From Verrucomicrobiales bacterium (GTDB taxonomy: Bacteria > Verrucomicrobiota > Verrucomicrobiae > Limisphaerales > UBA1100): 26,128 nt of DNA. Under the pieces are notes generated by a model, which was not told where the DNA came from, did not search any database, and saw nothing but the letters and a program-made list of their open reading frames with translations. Numbering within the stretch: position 1 is the first letter of the stretch; every line of letters starts with the position of its first letter. This document shows, piece after piece, positions 1 to 7,747 of the stretch. The stretch covers positions 1-26,128 of the forward strand of contig PBLV01000061.1 in NCBI GenBank assembly GCA_002721895.1, given 5' to 3'. The translations under genes and the position numbers were made by a program.

Positions 1-426
1 AACGACCTGATCATGCTCGATCACGAGGGCTACCTCACTCACTTGCCGCGTGCCCGTCGCGATGGCCGCTTGGTGCTCGACGCGCCTCAACGCATTTTCG
101 AAACCCAAAAGCCCGGCTATGTTCGATTAAACACCCGCACAGCCGGCGGCAGCGGTCGGCGCAAACTGTGCGTGGTCGACTGGGACGGCGACGGTCGTCT
201 CGACGTTCTGGCCAACAGCCCCAATGCCGAGCTGTGGAAAAACGTTGGCTCCCGCGAAGGCATGACCCGACTTGTGCTTCAAGGCACCCTATTCAAACGC
301 AATATTTCCAGCCATACCACGAGCCCGACGATGGTCGATTGGAACGGCGATGGCGTGCCGGATTTGCTCGTCGGCGCGGAGGATGGGTTTCTCTATTACG
401 GGCGCAACAAGCGAAGTGAGAAATGA
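1..426 (+). CDS. FG-GAP/VCBS repeat protein, C-terminal fragment
   Basis: The reading frame is open from base 1, so the gene begins upstream and only the last 141 or so residues are visible. Two motifs of the form VDWDGDGRLDVL and VDWNGDGVPDLLVG are seen. These Asp/Gly-rich calcium-binding loops are the hallmark of FG-GAP/VCBS blades, which build seven-bladed propellers in secreted proteins. The protein ends six residues after the last blade-like strand (DGFLYYGRN), so the propeller forms the very C-terminus. In PVC bacteria such repeats commonly sit behind catalytic or binding domains in exported proteins; which domain precedes them here cannot be seen. The family call is secure, but the function of the whole protein is unknown. 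Confidence 0.8.
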   Translation, partial: NDLIMLDHEGYLTHLPRARRDGRLVLDAPQRIFETQKPGYVRLNTRTAGGSGRRKLCVVDWDGDGRLDVLANSPNAELWKNVGSREGMTRLVLQGTLFKRNISSHTTSPTMVDWNGDGVPDLLVGAEDGFLYYGRNKRSEK

Positions 427-440
427 ACGGAGATTGCCAC

Positions 441-478
441 GATATTCAGGTTGTTTTTTTGAATTGATCCTGAATATC
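441..478. terminator. 10-bp perfect inverted repeat between convergent genes
   Basis: GATATTCAGG at 441-450 is followed, after an 18-base T-rich loop, by its exact complement CCTGAATATC at 469-478. It fills the 56-base gap between the stop of the FG-GAP gene (426) and the stop of the channel gene (483). The position suits a bidirectional transcription end. However, the long loop and the absence of a T-run after either arm make it an atypical intrinsic terminator, so the terminator role is inferred from position only. Confidence 0.4.
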
Positions 479-482
479 ACGC

Positions 483-1331
483 CTATCCTTGTTTGATGTC
501 TCCCTTGTTCAAGGTTTCGCCGCAGGCGTGGCAGTGTTTGGCGTCGAGGCGATGGCCCTCGACACCGCAGTTGGGGCAGGCTCGGGTGTTAGGGGCATTG
601 GGGCCGTCGATCTTGGCAATCTCAGCAGACACAATCCCGGTTGGCACCGCAATGATGCTGTAGCCCATTATCATAACCATCGCCGCCAAGAATTGGCCCA
701 GGGCGGTGCTTGGCGTAATGTCGCCGTAACCCACCGTGGTCAACGTCACGATAGCCCAGTAGACGCTTTTGGGGATGCTTTCAAACCGCGGATTGTTCTC
801 TCCTTCCACCAGATACATCACCGCGCCGATGATGGTCACGAGGATAATTACTGCCAGTAGGAACACGGTGATTTTTGCATGACTGGCTCGAAGTGCGCGC
901 ATGATCACCCGCGCTCCTTGAACGTACGTAACGAGTTTTAAGATTCGGAAAATCCGCAATACCCGCAAGGCGCGCACGACCAGCAGGTATTCTGCCCCAG
1001 GGTAGATTGCGCTAATATAGGTCGGTAAAATGGCTAGCAAATCAATGATGCCGAAAAAACTCCGCGCATATCTGCCCGGGGCATCCACGGTCCACAATCG
1101 CAGTATGTATTCCACGGTGAACAAAATCGTGAACCCCCATTCCACCCCATTTAGCGTGTTTTCCCAATGGGCCATGCCGGGTACGGTGATGAGCATGACC
1201 ACCACCACGCTGACGAGAATGGCCACGATCAAAGACACGTCAAACACTTTGCCCGCAGGCGTGTCTGCCTCGTGGATGATCTTGCGCATGCGTTCACGCA
1301 ATGCGGACGTGTCAGTGTTTGGTTGGGCCAT
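483..1331 (-). CDS. Voltage-gated-type potassium channel with C-terminal zinc ribbon
   Basis: This 282-residue inner-membrane protein has the full 6-helix plan. S1 lies at about 30-52, S2 at 62-82, S3 at 92-110, S4 at 114-136, S5 at 153-176 and S6 at 212-239. S4 carries Arg/Lys at every third position (R120, R123, R126, R129, K132), the mark of a voltage sensor. The pore loop holds the K+ selectivity filter TVGYGD at 199-204. After S6 there is a short tail with two CxxC pairs (C252/C255 and C267/C270), which looks like a rubredoxin-type zinc ribbon. The expected role is a gated K+ conductance across the inner membrane. The ATG start at 1331 is used, with GGAGG immediately upstream, closer than usual. 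The gene stands alone between a convergent gene and the end of a same-strand sulfatase. Confidence 0.93.
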   Translation of the reverse strand: MAQPNTDTSALRERMRKIIHEADTPAGKVFDVSLIVAILVSVVVVMLITVPGMAHWENTLNGVEWGFTILFTVEYILRLWTVDAPGRYARSFFGIIDLLAILPTYISAIYPGAEYLLVVRALRVLRIFRILKLVTYVQGARVIMRALRASHAKITVFLLAVIILVTIIGAVMYLVEGENNPRFESIPKSVYWAIVTLTTVGYGDITPSTALGQFLAAMVMIMGYSIIAVPTGIVSAEIAKIDGPNAPNTRACPNCGVEGHRLDAKHCHACGETLNKGDIKQG

Positions 1332-1421
1332 GCCTCCGGCCCCTTTATAGTTGAAAGTTAGCGATAAAACAACCGGCTTTAAGGAGGCAACAAACTGGCG
1401 GCCGCCCCGGCAACCCCGCGC

Positions 1422-2897
1422 CTATTCGTATTTCCACTTCAACACCCATGGATCCTGAGTAGCTTCCTGAAATTTCTTCAACTTGGCCGTGTATTCTTCC
1501 AAGACCTTGGCAAATTGGGGGTCAGCAGCGAGGTTTTTGGATTCGTGGGGGTCGGCGCTAATGTCATACAGTTCGAATTTTGGCCGGTGGATGTACTCGC
1601 GCACGGTTCGTTTCCCGTAGGGGGCATCCATGCCCTTTTTCCATTGCGCCTGCCAGCTCGGCGCTGCCCAGAGGTCGCTGGCGAAGGGGTACGGCAGCGG
1701 GTGGGCGATGTTCCAGATGAGCTTGTACTTACGGTCGCGAATGACGCGCATGGGGTAGTACATTTGAATTTCGTGGAAGGTGTGGCTCGCGCCGATTTGA
1801 TCCCAGCCCTCGGGATTCTTCTCAGCGAGAATCGGCAGGAACGACCGGCCGTGAAATTTGTACGGGCCCTTCTTGGTGCGGCGCCCGGCGGGCATGGTAG
1901 CCAGCTCGGCTTTGGCGGCGCCGGTCTCCGCATCGTAACCGCCAGCGAAGTCGAGCAGGGTTGGCACGATGTCCACGAAAGAGATCATCGCGTTGTTCGT
2001 ATTTCCGCGTTCCTTTTGGTACGGGTTGCGCACGAGGAACGGCACTCGCAGGCCGCCTTCGTAGACGGTCGTCTTGCCGCCGGCAAAGGCCATGCCGTGA
2101 TCGCTCGTAAACAGGATGATCGTGTTGTCCCATTTGCCGTTTTTCTTGAGGATCTCCATCAGCCGTCCAAGTCCTTGGTCCACGCGCGAAGTACTTTGGT
2201 AATACTGCGCGAGCTCGGCGCGCGTTTCGGGCGTGTCCGGCAGAAACGGCGGCACGGTCACCTTGGCTGGATCATAAAACACTTCCTCCACACCGGGATA
2301 CGCGCCCTTGTTGGGCTTGTTGCCGAAGCGGTCCGGCTGATGCTCCAATTCATTGGCGCGGCCGCCGCCGCGGTGCGGATCGCTGGTGGCGTAATACAAA
2401 AAGAACGGCTTGTCAGAATCGGCCTTGATGAATTCCTCACAATTATTGGCCATCTCCACCGTGCTCCGGCTGTTGCCGGGGATTTTGGTTTCAAAGAAGT
2501 ACACCTCCTCCGGCCCGTTGTGGTGTTTCCCGATGCGCGCGGTGCGATAGCCGGCTTTGGCCAGCAGTACCGGCAGCGTTTTCACCCACGGGAAGCTGCT
2601 GAATTTGTGATAACTGTGCAAGTGCCCGTAGTGGCCGTTGCGGTGATTGTGCAGTCCGCTGAGCACCACGCTGCGACTGGCACTGCAACTGGCGGTGGTG
2701 GCGAAGGCGTAGCGAAACAGCGTGCCGTCAGCGGCCAGCCGGTCGATGTTCGGCGTCATCGCCGTCATGTCGCCGTAGCAACCCATCGTGGGGCTGAGGT
2801 CATCGGCAATGATGACGACGATGTTTTTCTCGGCAGCCGGGAGCGCCAAAGTCACGAGAGCCGTGAGAATCAAAAAAATTCGTTTTCCAAAAAGCAT
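1422..2897 (-). CDS. Sulfatase, N-sulfoglucosamine sulfohydrolase (SGSH)-like
   Basis: This 491-residue exported sulfatase starts at ATG 2897, which puts a signal peptide (FLILTALVTLALPA) at the N-terminus. The frame stays open up to a TTG at 2963, but the extra 22 residues would bury that signal. D32/D33 (IIADD) are metal ligands, and CSASR at C71 is the formylglycine motif of Cys-type sulfatases. Beyond the general fold, many segments recall human heparan N-sulfatase: the CSASR region followed by LSGLHNHRNG, GKHHNGPEEVY, FFLYYATSDPHRGG, DQGLGRLMEIL, FTSDHGM and a C-terminal DPHESKNLA ... QDPWV. The predicted chemistry is therefore hydrolysis of N- or O-sulfate on an amino sugar in the periplasm or outside the cell. 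The gene lies 116 bases after the PVC heme protein on the same strand and is probably co-transcribed with it. The SGSH affiliation is from memory of the family; the substrate is inferred. Confidence 0.9.
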   Translation of the reverse strand: MLFGKRIFLILTALVTLALPAAEKNIVVIIADDLSPTMGCYGDMTAMTPNIDRLAADGTLFRYAFATTASCSASRSVVLSGLHNHRNGHYGHLHSYHKFSSFPWVKTLPVLLAKAGYRTARIGKHHNGPEEVYFFETKIPGNSRSTVEMANNCEEFIKADSDKPFFLYYATSDPHRGGGRANELEHQPDRFGNKPNKGAYPGVEEVFYDPAKVTVPPFLPDTPETRAELAQYYQSTSRVDQGLGRLMEILKKNGKWDNTIILFTSDHGMAFAGGKTTVYEGGLRVPFLVRNPYQKERGNTNNAMISFVDIVPTLLDFAGGYDAETGAAKAELATMPAGRRTKKGPYKFHGRSFLPILAEKNPEGWDQIGASHTFHEIQMYYPMRVIRDRKYKLIWNIAHPLPYPFASDLWAAPSWQAQWKKGMDAPYGKRTVREYIHRPKFELYDISADPHESKNLAADPQFAKVLEEYTAKLKKFQEATQDPWVLKWKYE

Positions 2898-2988
2898 ATC
2901 GAAAAGATTTTCGCCGTGTGGGAATTGCTTGGCCAATATGCGCTCAAAGGTAGCCCGGCGCAATGATATCCGGTGTCATTTTACAAAC

Positions 2989-3012
2989 CGCCAAGGCGCG
3001 AAGACGCCAAGG
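2989..3012. repeat. Short intergenic tandem repeat, 3 x 8 bp
   Basis: Three consecutive octamers, CGCCAAGG, CGCGAAGA and CGCCAAGG, occupy the spacer between the PVC heme protein gene (stop at 3014) and the downstream sulfatase (start 2897). The outer two units are identical. The unit resembles low-complexity intergenic repeats I recall from PVC and other genomes. No protein reading is implied. Confidence 0.6.
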
Positions 3013-3013
3013 A

Positions 3014-5803
3014 TTACTTTTTCAAGAATGCCAGTAGGTCGGCCAGTTCCTGCTTGGTCATCGTTTTCTCGAGGAGGTCGGGCATGAGCGAAATGGTGCT
3101 GGCGCGGATGGCTTTGATTTCTTTGCGGGCGATGGTCTTCGATAAACCGAGCGGGAGCTTGAGGGTGATTTGCAACGGGGTATCGGCGGCGAGGAGGCCG
3201 GCGAAGGTTTCGGTTTCGTTGGTGTCCACCTCGTACATTGTGTACTGCGGGTAAACTTCCTTGTTCGGCACGATGATGTGCAGCAGCAGGGCTTCGGCGG
3301 GTTGGTTGCGCAGGCCTGTGAGGTCGGGGCCGACGGCGTGGCCTTGCGTGCCGTGACGATGGCAGGTGGCGCAGGCGCGGGTGAAAATCTTGGCGCCGTT
3401 GGCGGCGTCGCCTTTCAATTTCAAAACCGGCTTGGCGGCTTCGAAAGCTTTCATGCGGTCGCCGCCGGTGTGTTTGGCGAAGAGTTGCTTGGCGCGGGCG
3501 CCGGCGGTCTTGTGGCGCTCGAGGGTTTTGCGGCGGGCGGGTGTGATGGCGTGGACGGGCACGGTACCTTTCTCGAGGGCGTCAATCAGTACGGGGTGAT
3601 GCAGGGCGCTGCGGGTGATGATGCCGAGGACAGCCTCGCGCACGGTGGGGCTGAAGCTGCCCCACGCCTTGGGCGCCAACAGGGCTTGGCTGACTTTCGC
3701 GTCGTTGAGGTTGCCGAGCGCCTGCACGGCGGCGGCTTGGATATCGGGCGTGCGCAGGGCGATGTCCACCAAATCTTCGCGCGGCAACAGCAGGCGCAGT
3801 AAGGCATCACCGGCGAAACCGAAGTCGGTGTTGCCCATTAGCTCAATGGCGGCGAAACGGCGCGGCAGGGAGATGCCGGCCTCGACGGAGTTGCGCGCGG
3901 AGCGCAGGGTGGACTTGATGGTGAAGTCCGCCACCACATCCGGTGGCAGTTTGTTGGCCTCGTACTTTGCCTTGATTTCGGCGGGCGTGAGCTTTGAGGT
4001 GAGCGGAATGAAGTTGCGCAGCGGATGCGCGTCAGGATGGGTGGCCGAGAGCTTCACGCCTTTCTTTTTCGCGCCTAGGATCAGGCCATTCAGAAATGCG
4101 GCGCGTTCCCAAACGGAAATGCGGATGGGTTCCTTGCGCAGCTCGGGCTGGGCCATTTGCGTGCCGAGATTCCAGAAATGAATCATCTGCGCCGGCGTGC
4201 AATCCTGCGCGACGATGCTGCCGAGCTCTTTCATCGTCGCGAGGTAACTCTGCTGGACGGCGCCGTTCTTGATCGGGCGCGTGGTGCGGATGTGATCAAG
4301 CACCGGCACGGCATCCCCTTTGCCCAGCGCATTGAACACCGCCGCGCGCAGCCATTTGTCGTCGGCATCCTTCATCAACGCGGCCGCCAGCGCGTTGGCT
4401 TTGTCGGGGTGTTTTTGTTTGGCGAGTTGCAGCGCGGCGAGGAAGCGGGCGTTGGCGTCGTTGGACCGCGTCTGCTCTAGAAGCGTCTTCACCGGCGTCT
4501 TGGGAAATCGGCCCTGGCGGATGGCGAGGTTTTGCCGAGCGGCGGCGGCTTGAGCGGCGGTGATCTTGGGCGGCGCTGGGGTGTTCAGCTTGATGCGCCA
4601 AATGCGGCCATGCTTCGTGCCGGCTTTGAAGGGGAGTTTGCCGCGGATGGCCTCGGGCAGGTAACGGGGGTGATCAATGTATTGGCGGACCATGTCGCAA
4701 ACGTACAACGCGCCATCGGGGCCGATGGTGGCGTGGACGGGGCGGAACCATTGATCGGGCGTGGCGAGGAAATCCTTGCCGGGCGTGGGGTGCGCGGCGG
4801 TGAAGGTGGCGCCGGCGGGCGTGAGCACTTGGCGTTGCACGAGATTTTGTGCGGGCTCACAAATGAAGGCGTCGCGTCCGCGGATGATGATGCCGCTGGC
4901 GCTGGTGTAGGTGCCGGCGTGTTGGCGGCTGATGAGGCTGGGGATGTAACTGGCGGCGGTGGTGTCGGGGCTGAGGGGATACACCTTGGCGGCAACGGGC
5001 ACGACGTTCTCGACCGTGTCGGTGAAGGGATAATGCGGATTGCTCCCCAGCAGTCCGGGCGCGACGACCACGTGCATGAGCGGATTGCGGTTGCTGGAGA
5101 CGAAGCGGTTGCCGGCGGCATCAAAGCATTGGCCGAACTGGCCGACGCCGGCGAGCGGTTCATAAACAAACGTCTCCGGATGAAACCGGCCATCCTGCCG
5201 TTTGGACACCGCCGCTTTGCGCTTGGGATGCAGCGGGCTGGTGACGCTCGCATCGGAGAGGCCGCTGGTGACGTACACCCAGCCATCGGGCCCGAGCGTG
5301 GGACTGGCGACGCGCAGTTGTTCGCTGCTGCTCTTGGTGCCGAAACCGGTGAGCACCACGCGCCGCAAATCTGCTTTGCCATCGCCGGTCGTGTCTTTCA
5401 GATACCAAATATCCGGCGCGCAAGTGACGAACACGCCGCCTTTCCACGGCAGGATGCCATTGGGAAAGGTGAAGCCTTCGGCAAAGGTCGTGCGCTTCTC
5501 AAACTGCCCGTCACCATCGGCATCCTCCAGCAAGGCGATGCGCCCGAGCTTCGGCGCCTCTTTGCCCTTTCCATCCTTGGCGGGCAGGAACGGATAGCCG
5601 AGGCTTTCCACCACCAGCATCCGTCCCTCGGCATCAAAACACATCGCCACCGGATCGCGCAGTTGCGGCTCAGCGGCGGCTATTTCAATCTTCGCGCCCT
5701 TTTCGATCTGAAACAGCTTCAAAGATTGCGTCACCGAAGGCGGTCCCTCCAAGGCGAAGCTCAACACTGGAAACAGGCAGACCCAAGCAAGCTGACAGCG
5801 CAT
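3014..5803 (-). CDS. PVC-type dehydrogenase/HEAT/heme-binding protein
   Basis: This exported protein of about 929 residues has three parts. The N-terminal ~20-420 is a sugar-dehydrogenase-like propeller (CFDAEGRMLVVE, GPDGWVYVTSG, GPDGALYVCDMV). The middle ~450-790 is helical and HEAT-like, with repeated Ala/Leu-rich segments. The C-terminal ~130 residues are a c-type heme domain with CATCH at 811-815 and a likely axial Met at 907 (SLMPDLL). This arrangement matches the membrane-bound dehydrogenase family seen almost only in Planctomycetota and Verrucomicrobiota (TIGR02604 followed by TIGR02603, from memory). The ATG at 5803 is chosen because it gives a signal peptide (RCQLAWVCLFPVLSFA); the frame stays open up to 5884. 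It probably oxidises a sugar or alcohol and passes electrons to its heme. The substrate is unknown. It is the upstream gene of a pair with the SGSH-like sulfatase. Confidence 0.9.
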   Translation of the reverse strand: MRCQLAWVCLFPVLSFALEGPPSVTQSLKLFQIEKGAKIEIAAAEPQLRDPVAMCFDAEGRMLVVESLGYPFLPAKDGKGKEAPKLGRIALLEDADGDGQFEKRTTFAEGFTFPNGILPWKGGVFVTCAPDIWYLKDTTGDGKADLRRVVLTGFGTKSSSEQLRVASPTLGPDGWVYVTSGLSDASVTSPLHPKRKAAVSKRQDGRFHPETFVYEPLAGVGQFGQCFDAAGNRFVSSNRNPLMHVVVAPGLLGSNPHYPFTDTVENVVPVAAKVYPLSPDTTAASYIPSLISRQHAGTYTSASGIIIRGRDAFICEPAQNLVQRQVLTPAGATFTAAHPTPGKDFLATPDQWFRPVHATIGPDGALYVCDMVRQYIDHPRYLPEAIRGKLPFKAGTKHGRIWRIKLNTPAPPKITAAQAAAARQNLAIRQGRFPKTPVKTLLEQTRSNDANARFLAALQLAKQKHPDKANALAAALMKDADDKWLRAAVFNALGKGDAVPVLDHIRTTRPIKNGAVQQSYLATMKELGSIVAQDCTPAQMIHFWNLGTQMAQPELRKEPIRISVWERAAFLNGLILGAKKKGVKLSATHPDAHPLRNFIPLTSKLTPAEIKAKYEANKLPPDVVADFTIKSTLRSARNSVEAGISLPRRFAAIELMGNTDFGFAGDALLRLLLPREDLVDIALRTPDIQAAAVQALGNLNDAKVSQALLAPKAWGSFSPTVREAVLGIITRSALHHPVLIDALEKGTVPVHAITPARRKTLERHKTAGARAKQLFAKHTGGDRMKAFEAAKPVLKLKGDAANGAKIFTRACATCHRHGTQGHAVGPDLTGLRNQPAEALLLHIIVPNKEVYPQYTMYEVDTNETETFAGLLAADTPLQITLKLPLGLSKTIARKEIKAIRASTISLMPDLLEKTMTKQELADLLAFLKK

Positions 5804-5910
5804 GAGTGGATGATAATGAGGTGCCCATGTTTGGCAAGCCATCGGCTCCACATGAAAGTCGCCGACAAATTGGATGCACGCCACCTCTCCTGAGAGCTTG
5901 CGTTTGATCT

Positions 5911-6738
5911 GTGCATTCGCAAACTCGCGCCGTGAAATTTTGCCTGAATACCAGCACCATCAAGCCGCAGCCGTTGTTGCGCAAAATCCATCTCGCCGGA
6001 CAGGCCGGTTACGACGGGATCGAACTTTGGATTAACGACCTCTACGACCATGTGGGTCGGGGAGGTGAGGTGGCCGAGGTGGAGAAGGCCTTGGCGGACA
6101 ATGGCTTGATCGTACCCAGCGTCATTGCAATTCGCCAATGGGGTGACATGGATGGCTGGGAATATGAACTTGTGAAAGACGAGGCCCGGCGGAGGTTTGC
6201 ACTAGGGGCGCGACTGGGAGCGCCTTACATCGTGGCCACGCCACCTCTGGAAGTGGCGCGGCAGGATCATTTGCCGGGACGCTATCGCGACCTCCTAGCC
6301 ATCGGCCGCGAAGAGGGCATCCGGCCAACCTTTGAATACATCAGTTTCTTCAAGAGCGTTTACAATTTGCCCGACGCATGGCGCATTGTGCAGGAGGCGG
6401 ATGATCCCGACTCCACGATCATTCTCGATGCCTTCCACAACTGGAACAGTCACTCGACCCTCGATGATCTCCGGGCCATTCCTGTGGAGAAAATCAGCCA
6501 TTATCACATTGATGATGCCGCCCCGGACAAGGCGCCGGCCACACAAAAAGATCCCGACCGCGTAATGCTGGGCGAGGGGCAGATTGACCTGACGGCGGAG
6601 ATTTCCATTCTCAAGGAAAAGGGCTACGACCAGACCATGAGCCTCGAGCTGTTCAACGCAGCGCTTTGGGAGGCAGACCCGCTGGAAGTCATTACCACCG
6701 GCCTGGAACGCATGAAATCCCTCTGGAACACGGATTAG
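5911..6738 (+). CDS. Sugar phosphate isomerase/epimerase-type TIM barrel
   Basis: This protein of up to 275 residues belongs to the xylose-isomerase-like/AP-endonuclease-2 barrel superfamily. Likely metal ligands sit where the family has them: E142 (TFEYI), D173 and H176 (LDAFH), H199 (HYHIDD) and E246 (SLELF). It opens with KFCLNTSTI, the usual first strand. No signal peptide is seen, so it should act in the cytoplasm on a keto/aldo sugar or cyclitol. Both candidate starts are GTG: 5911 as given, and 5932, which begins right before KFCLN and fits family N-termini better. Neither has a clear Shine-Dalgarno. The gene is divergent from the heme-protein gene, with about 107 bases between the start codons. 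It could serve catabolism of the sugars released by the neighbouring sulfatase, but the sequence does not fix a substrate. Confidence 0.87.
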   Translation: MHSQTRAVKFCLNTSTIKPQPLLRKIHLAGQAGYDGIELWINDLYDHVGRGGEVAEVEKALADNGLIVPSVIAIRQWGDMDGWEYELVKDEARRRFALGARLGAPYIVATPPLEVARQDHLPGRYRDLLAIGREEGIRPTFEYISFFKSVYNLPDAWRIVQEADDPDSTIILDAFHNWNSHSTLDDLRAIPVEKISHYHIDDAAPDKAPATQKDPDRVMLGEGQIDLTAEISILKEKGYDQTMSLELFNAALWEADPLEVITTGLERMKSLWNTD

Positions 6739-6781
6739 CAACTGGCGCGCACGTTGCAGAGCGTCCTTGAAACCCCGTCCC

Positions 6782-6797
6782 GAGTCTGGGCAGACTC
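6782..6797 (+). other. Small hairpin just before a start codon
   Basis: GAGTCT, a 4-base GGGC loop and AGACTC form a perfect 6-bp stem that ends 5 bases before the ATG at 6803. No Shine-Dalgarno is visible there. The hairpin could reduce ribosome access, or it could be chance. It is shown because it occupies the place where a ribosome binding site should be. Confidence 0.35.
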
Positions 6798-6802
6798 CGC
6801 GC

Positions 6803-7747
6803 ATGTCGCAACGGATTCTCTTCGGAGTCATCACGGTCTTTTGGCTCGTGATGAACGTCCTGCTTTGGCGCGCGGAACATTTCGGCGCCAAGGTTCCGAT
6901 TGAGACCGTGTGGCGCCGTGTGCTCAGTCCGGAGGAGGACATTACGCACTACGACATTTATCGGACCCGGGACAATGAATGGATTGGATCCTTCACCTGG
7001 ACCGCCACCGCGCTGGATGACAATGGCACGCCATTGCCCTTGGAAAACCTGAGCCGGGAACCCGCCGGCTATCAAATCGAACTGGATGCCACACCGCCCA
7101 ACACCGAGGGCCTGGTCACACTCTCGAATGGCAGCCAGCTGGAGTTCACGCTGGACCTGCTGTTTGACAAGCAGCGCGAGTGGCAGGAGATGACCATGAC
7201 CCTCAATCCTCCCATGACACGCCGGCAGGTCGGTGGCACCTTGGAGCGTGAATGGTCTCTCGCGTTGAAAAGCGCAACGACCAACGACATGGTGCAAATC
7301 GATTTCGGGCGTGGCCCTGGCGAAAAGCAGCACTTGGAAATCAACCCCAGCCGTGACGGGCTGGTGGGCACGGCCGCACATTTGATGAAGGAGATGGGCA
7401 GCGAATCGTTGCTCGGCGGCGACCAAGCCTACGGCGCACTTTCCAGTTCCGGCCAGATCCGCAAGATGTTGCAGATGGCAACGGCTTCCGCCGCCGCCTC
7501 AAGCGTGCTGCCCCACCGCCGGTTGAAGCTGGCCTGGGAGTCACGTTATGGGACATTGCCCGATCACTCCCGGACGCTGCGCGTTTACCGCGTGCATGCG
7601 CCGCTGGAAATGGGGGTGTTAAATTTTGGCGACATCGTCGCCTATATTGGCCAAAACGGAGAATTGATCCGGGCCGAGCTACCCCTCGCGGGGGGCATAG
7701 AAATCCGCAGCCGGCGCCATTACCCCCGGCCGCGCCCAAAGCGATGA
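6803..7747 (+). CDS. Hypothetical exported protein of the ABC cassette, one N-terminal helix
   Basis: I do not recognise the family. The 314-residue protein begins at ATG 6803 with an uncleaved-looking membrane helix (residues 4-24, ILFGVITVFWLVMNVLLW). It then has a soluble region of about 290 residues rich in beta-strand-like stretches (EWIGSFTWTATALDD, GSQLEFTLDLLFD, LRVYRVHAPLEMG). It ends in a basic tail, RPRPKR. An upstream TTG at 6767 lacks support. The stop overlaps the start of the ABC ATPase gene in an ATGA arrangement (7744-7747), so the two are almost certainly translationally coupled and work together. Topology predicts the soluble part is periplasmic, on the same side as the predicted propeller of the permease, which makes it a candidate accessory or substrate-handling subunit. 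Confidence 0.8.
   Translation: MSQRILFGVITVFWLVMNVLLWRAEHFGAKVPIETVWRRVLSPEEDITHYDIYRTRDNEWIGSFTWTATALDDNGTPLPLENLSREPAGYQIELDATPPNTEGLVTLSNGSQLEFTLDLLFDKQREWQEMTMTLNPPMTRRQVGGTLEREWSLALKSATTNDMVQIDFGRGPGEKQHLEINPSRDGLVGTAAHLMKEMGSESLLGGDQAYGALSSSGQIRKMLQMATASAAASSVLPHRRLKLAWESRYGTLPDHSRTLRVYRVHAPLEMGVLNFGDIVAYIGQNGELIRAELPLAGGIEIRSRRHYPRPRPKR

Noticed and set aside
1332..1421. Possible small gene or terminator after the SGSH-like sulfatase
   Set aside because: An AAGGAGG is present on the plus strand, but no start codon with a meaningful frame follows, and no stem with a T-run was found on the minus strand.
2898..2963. TTG-initiated N-terminal extension of the SGSH-like sulfatase
   Set aside because: It would place 22 polar residues before a hydrophobic signal peptide. 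The ATG at 2897 fits export.
1515..2966. Long plus-strand open frame opposite the SGSH-like sulfatase
   Set aside because: It mirrors a complete, motif-rich sulfatase on the minus strand. Its own translation has no recognisable domain and reflects GC-rich third-position bias.
4532..5893. Long plus-strand open frame opposite the PVC heme protein
   Set aside because: It is Gly/Ala/Arg-rich without motifs, and the minus-strand frame holds a signal peptide, propeller segments and a heme motif.
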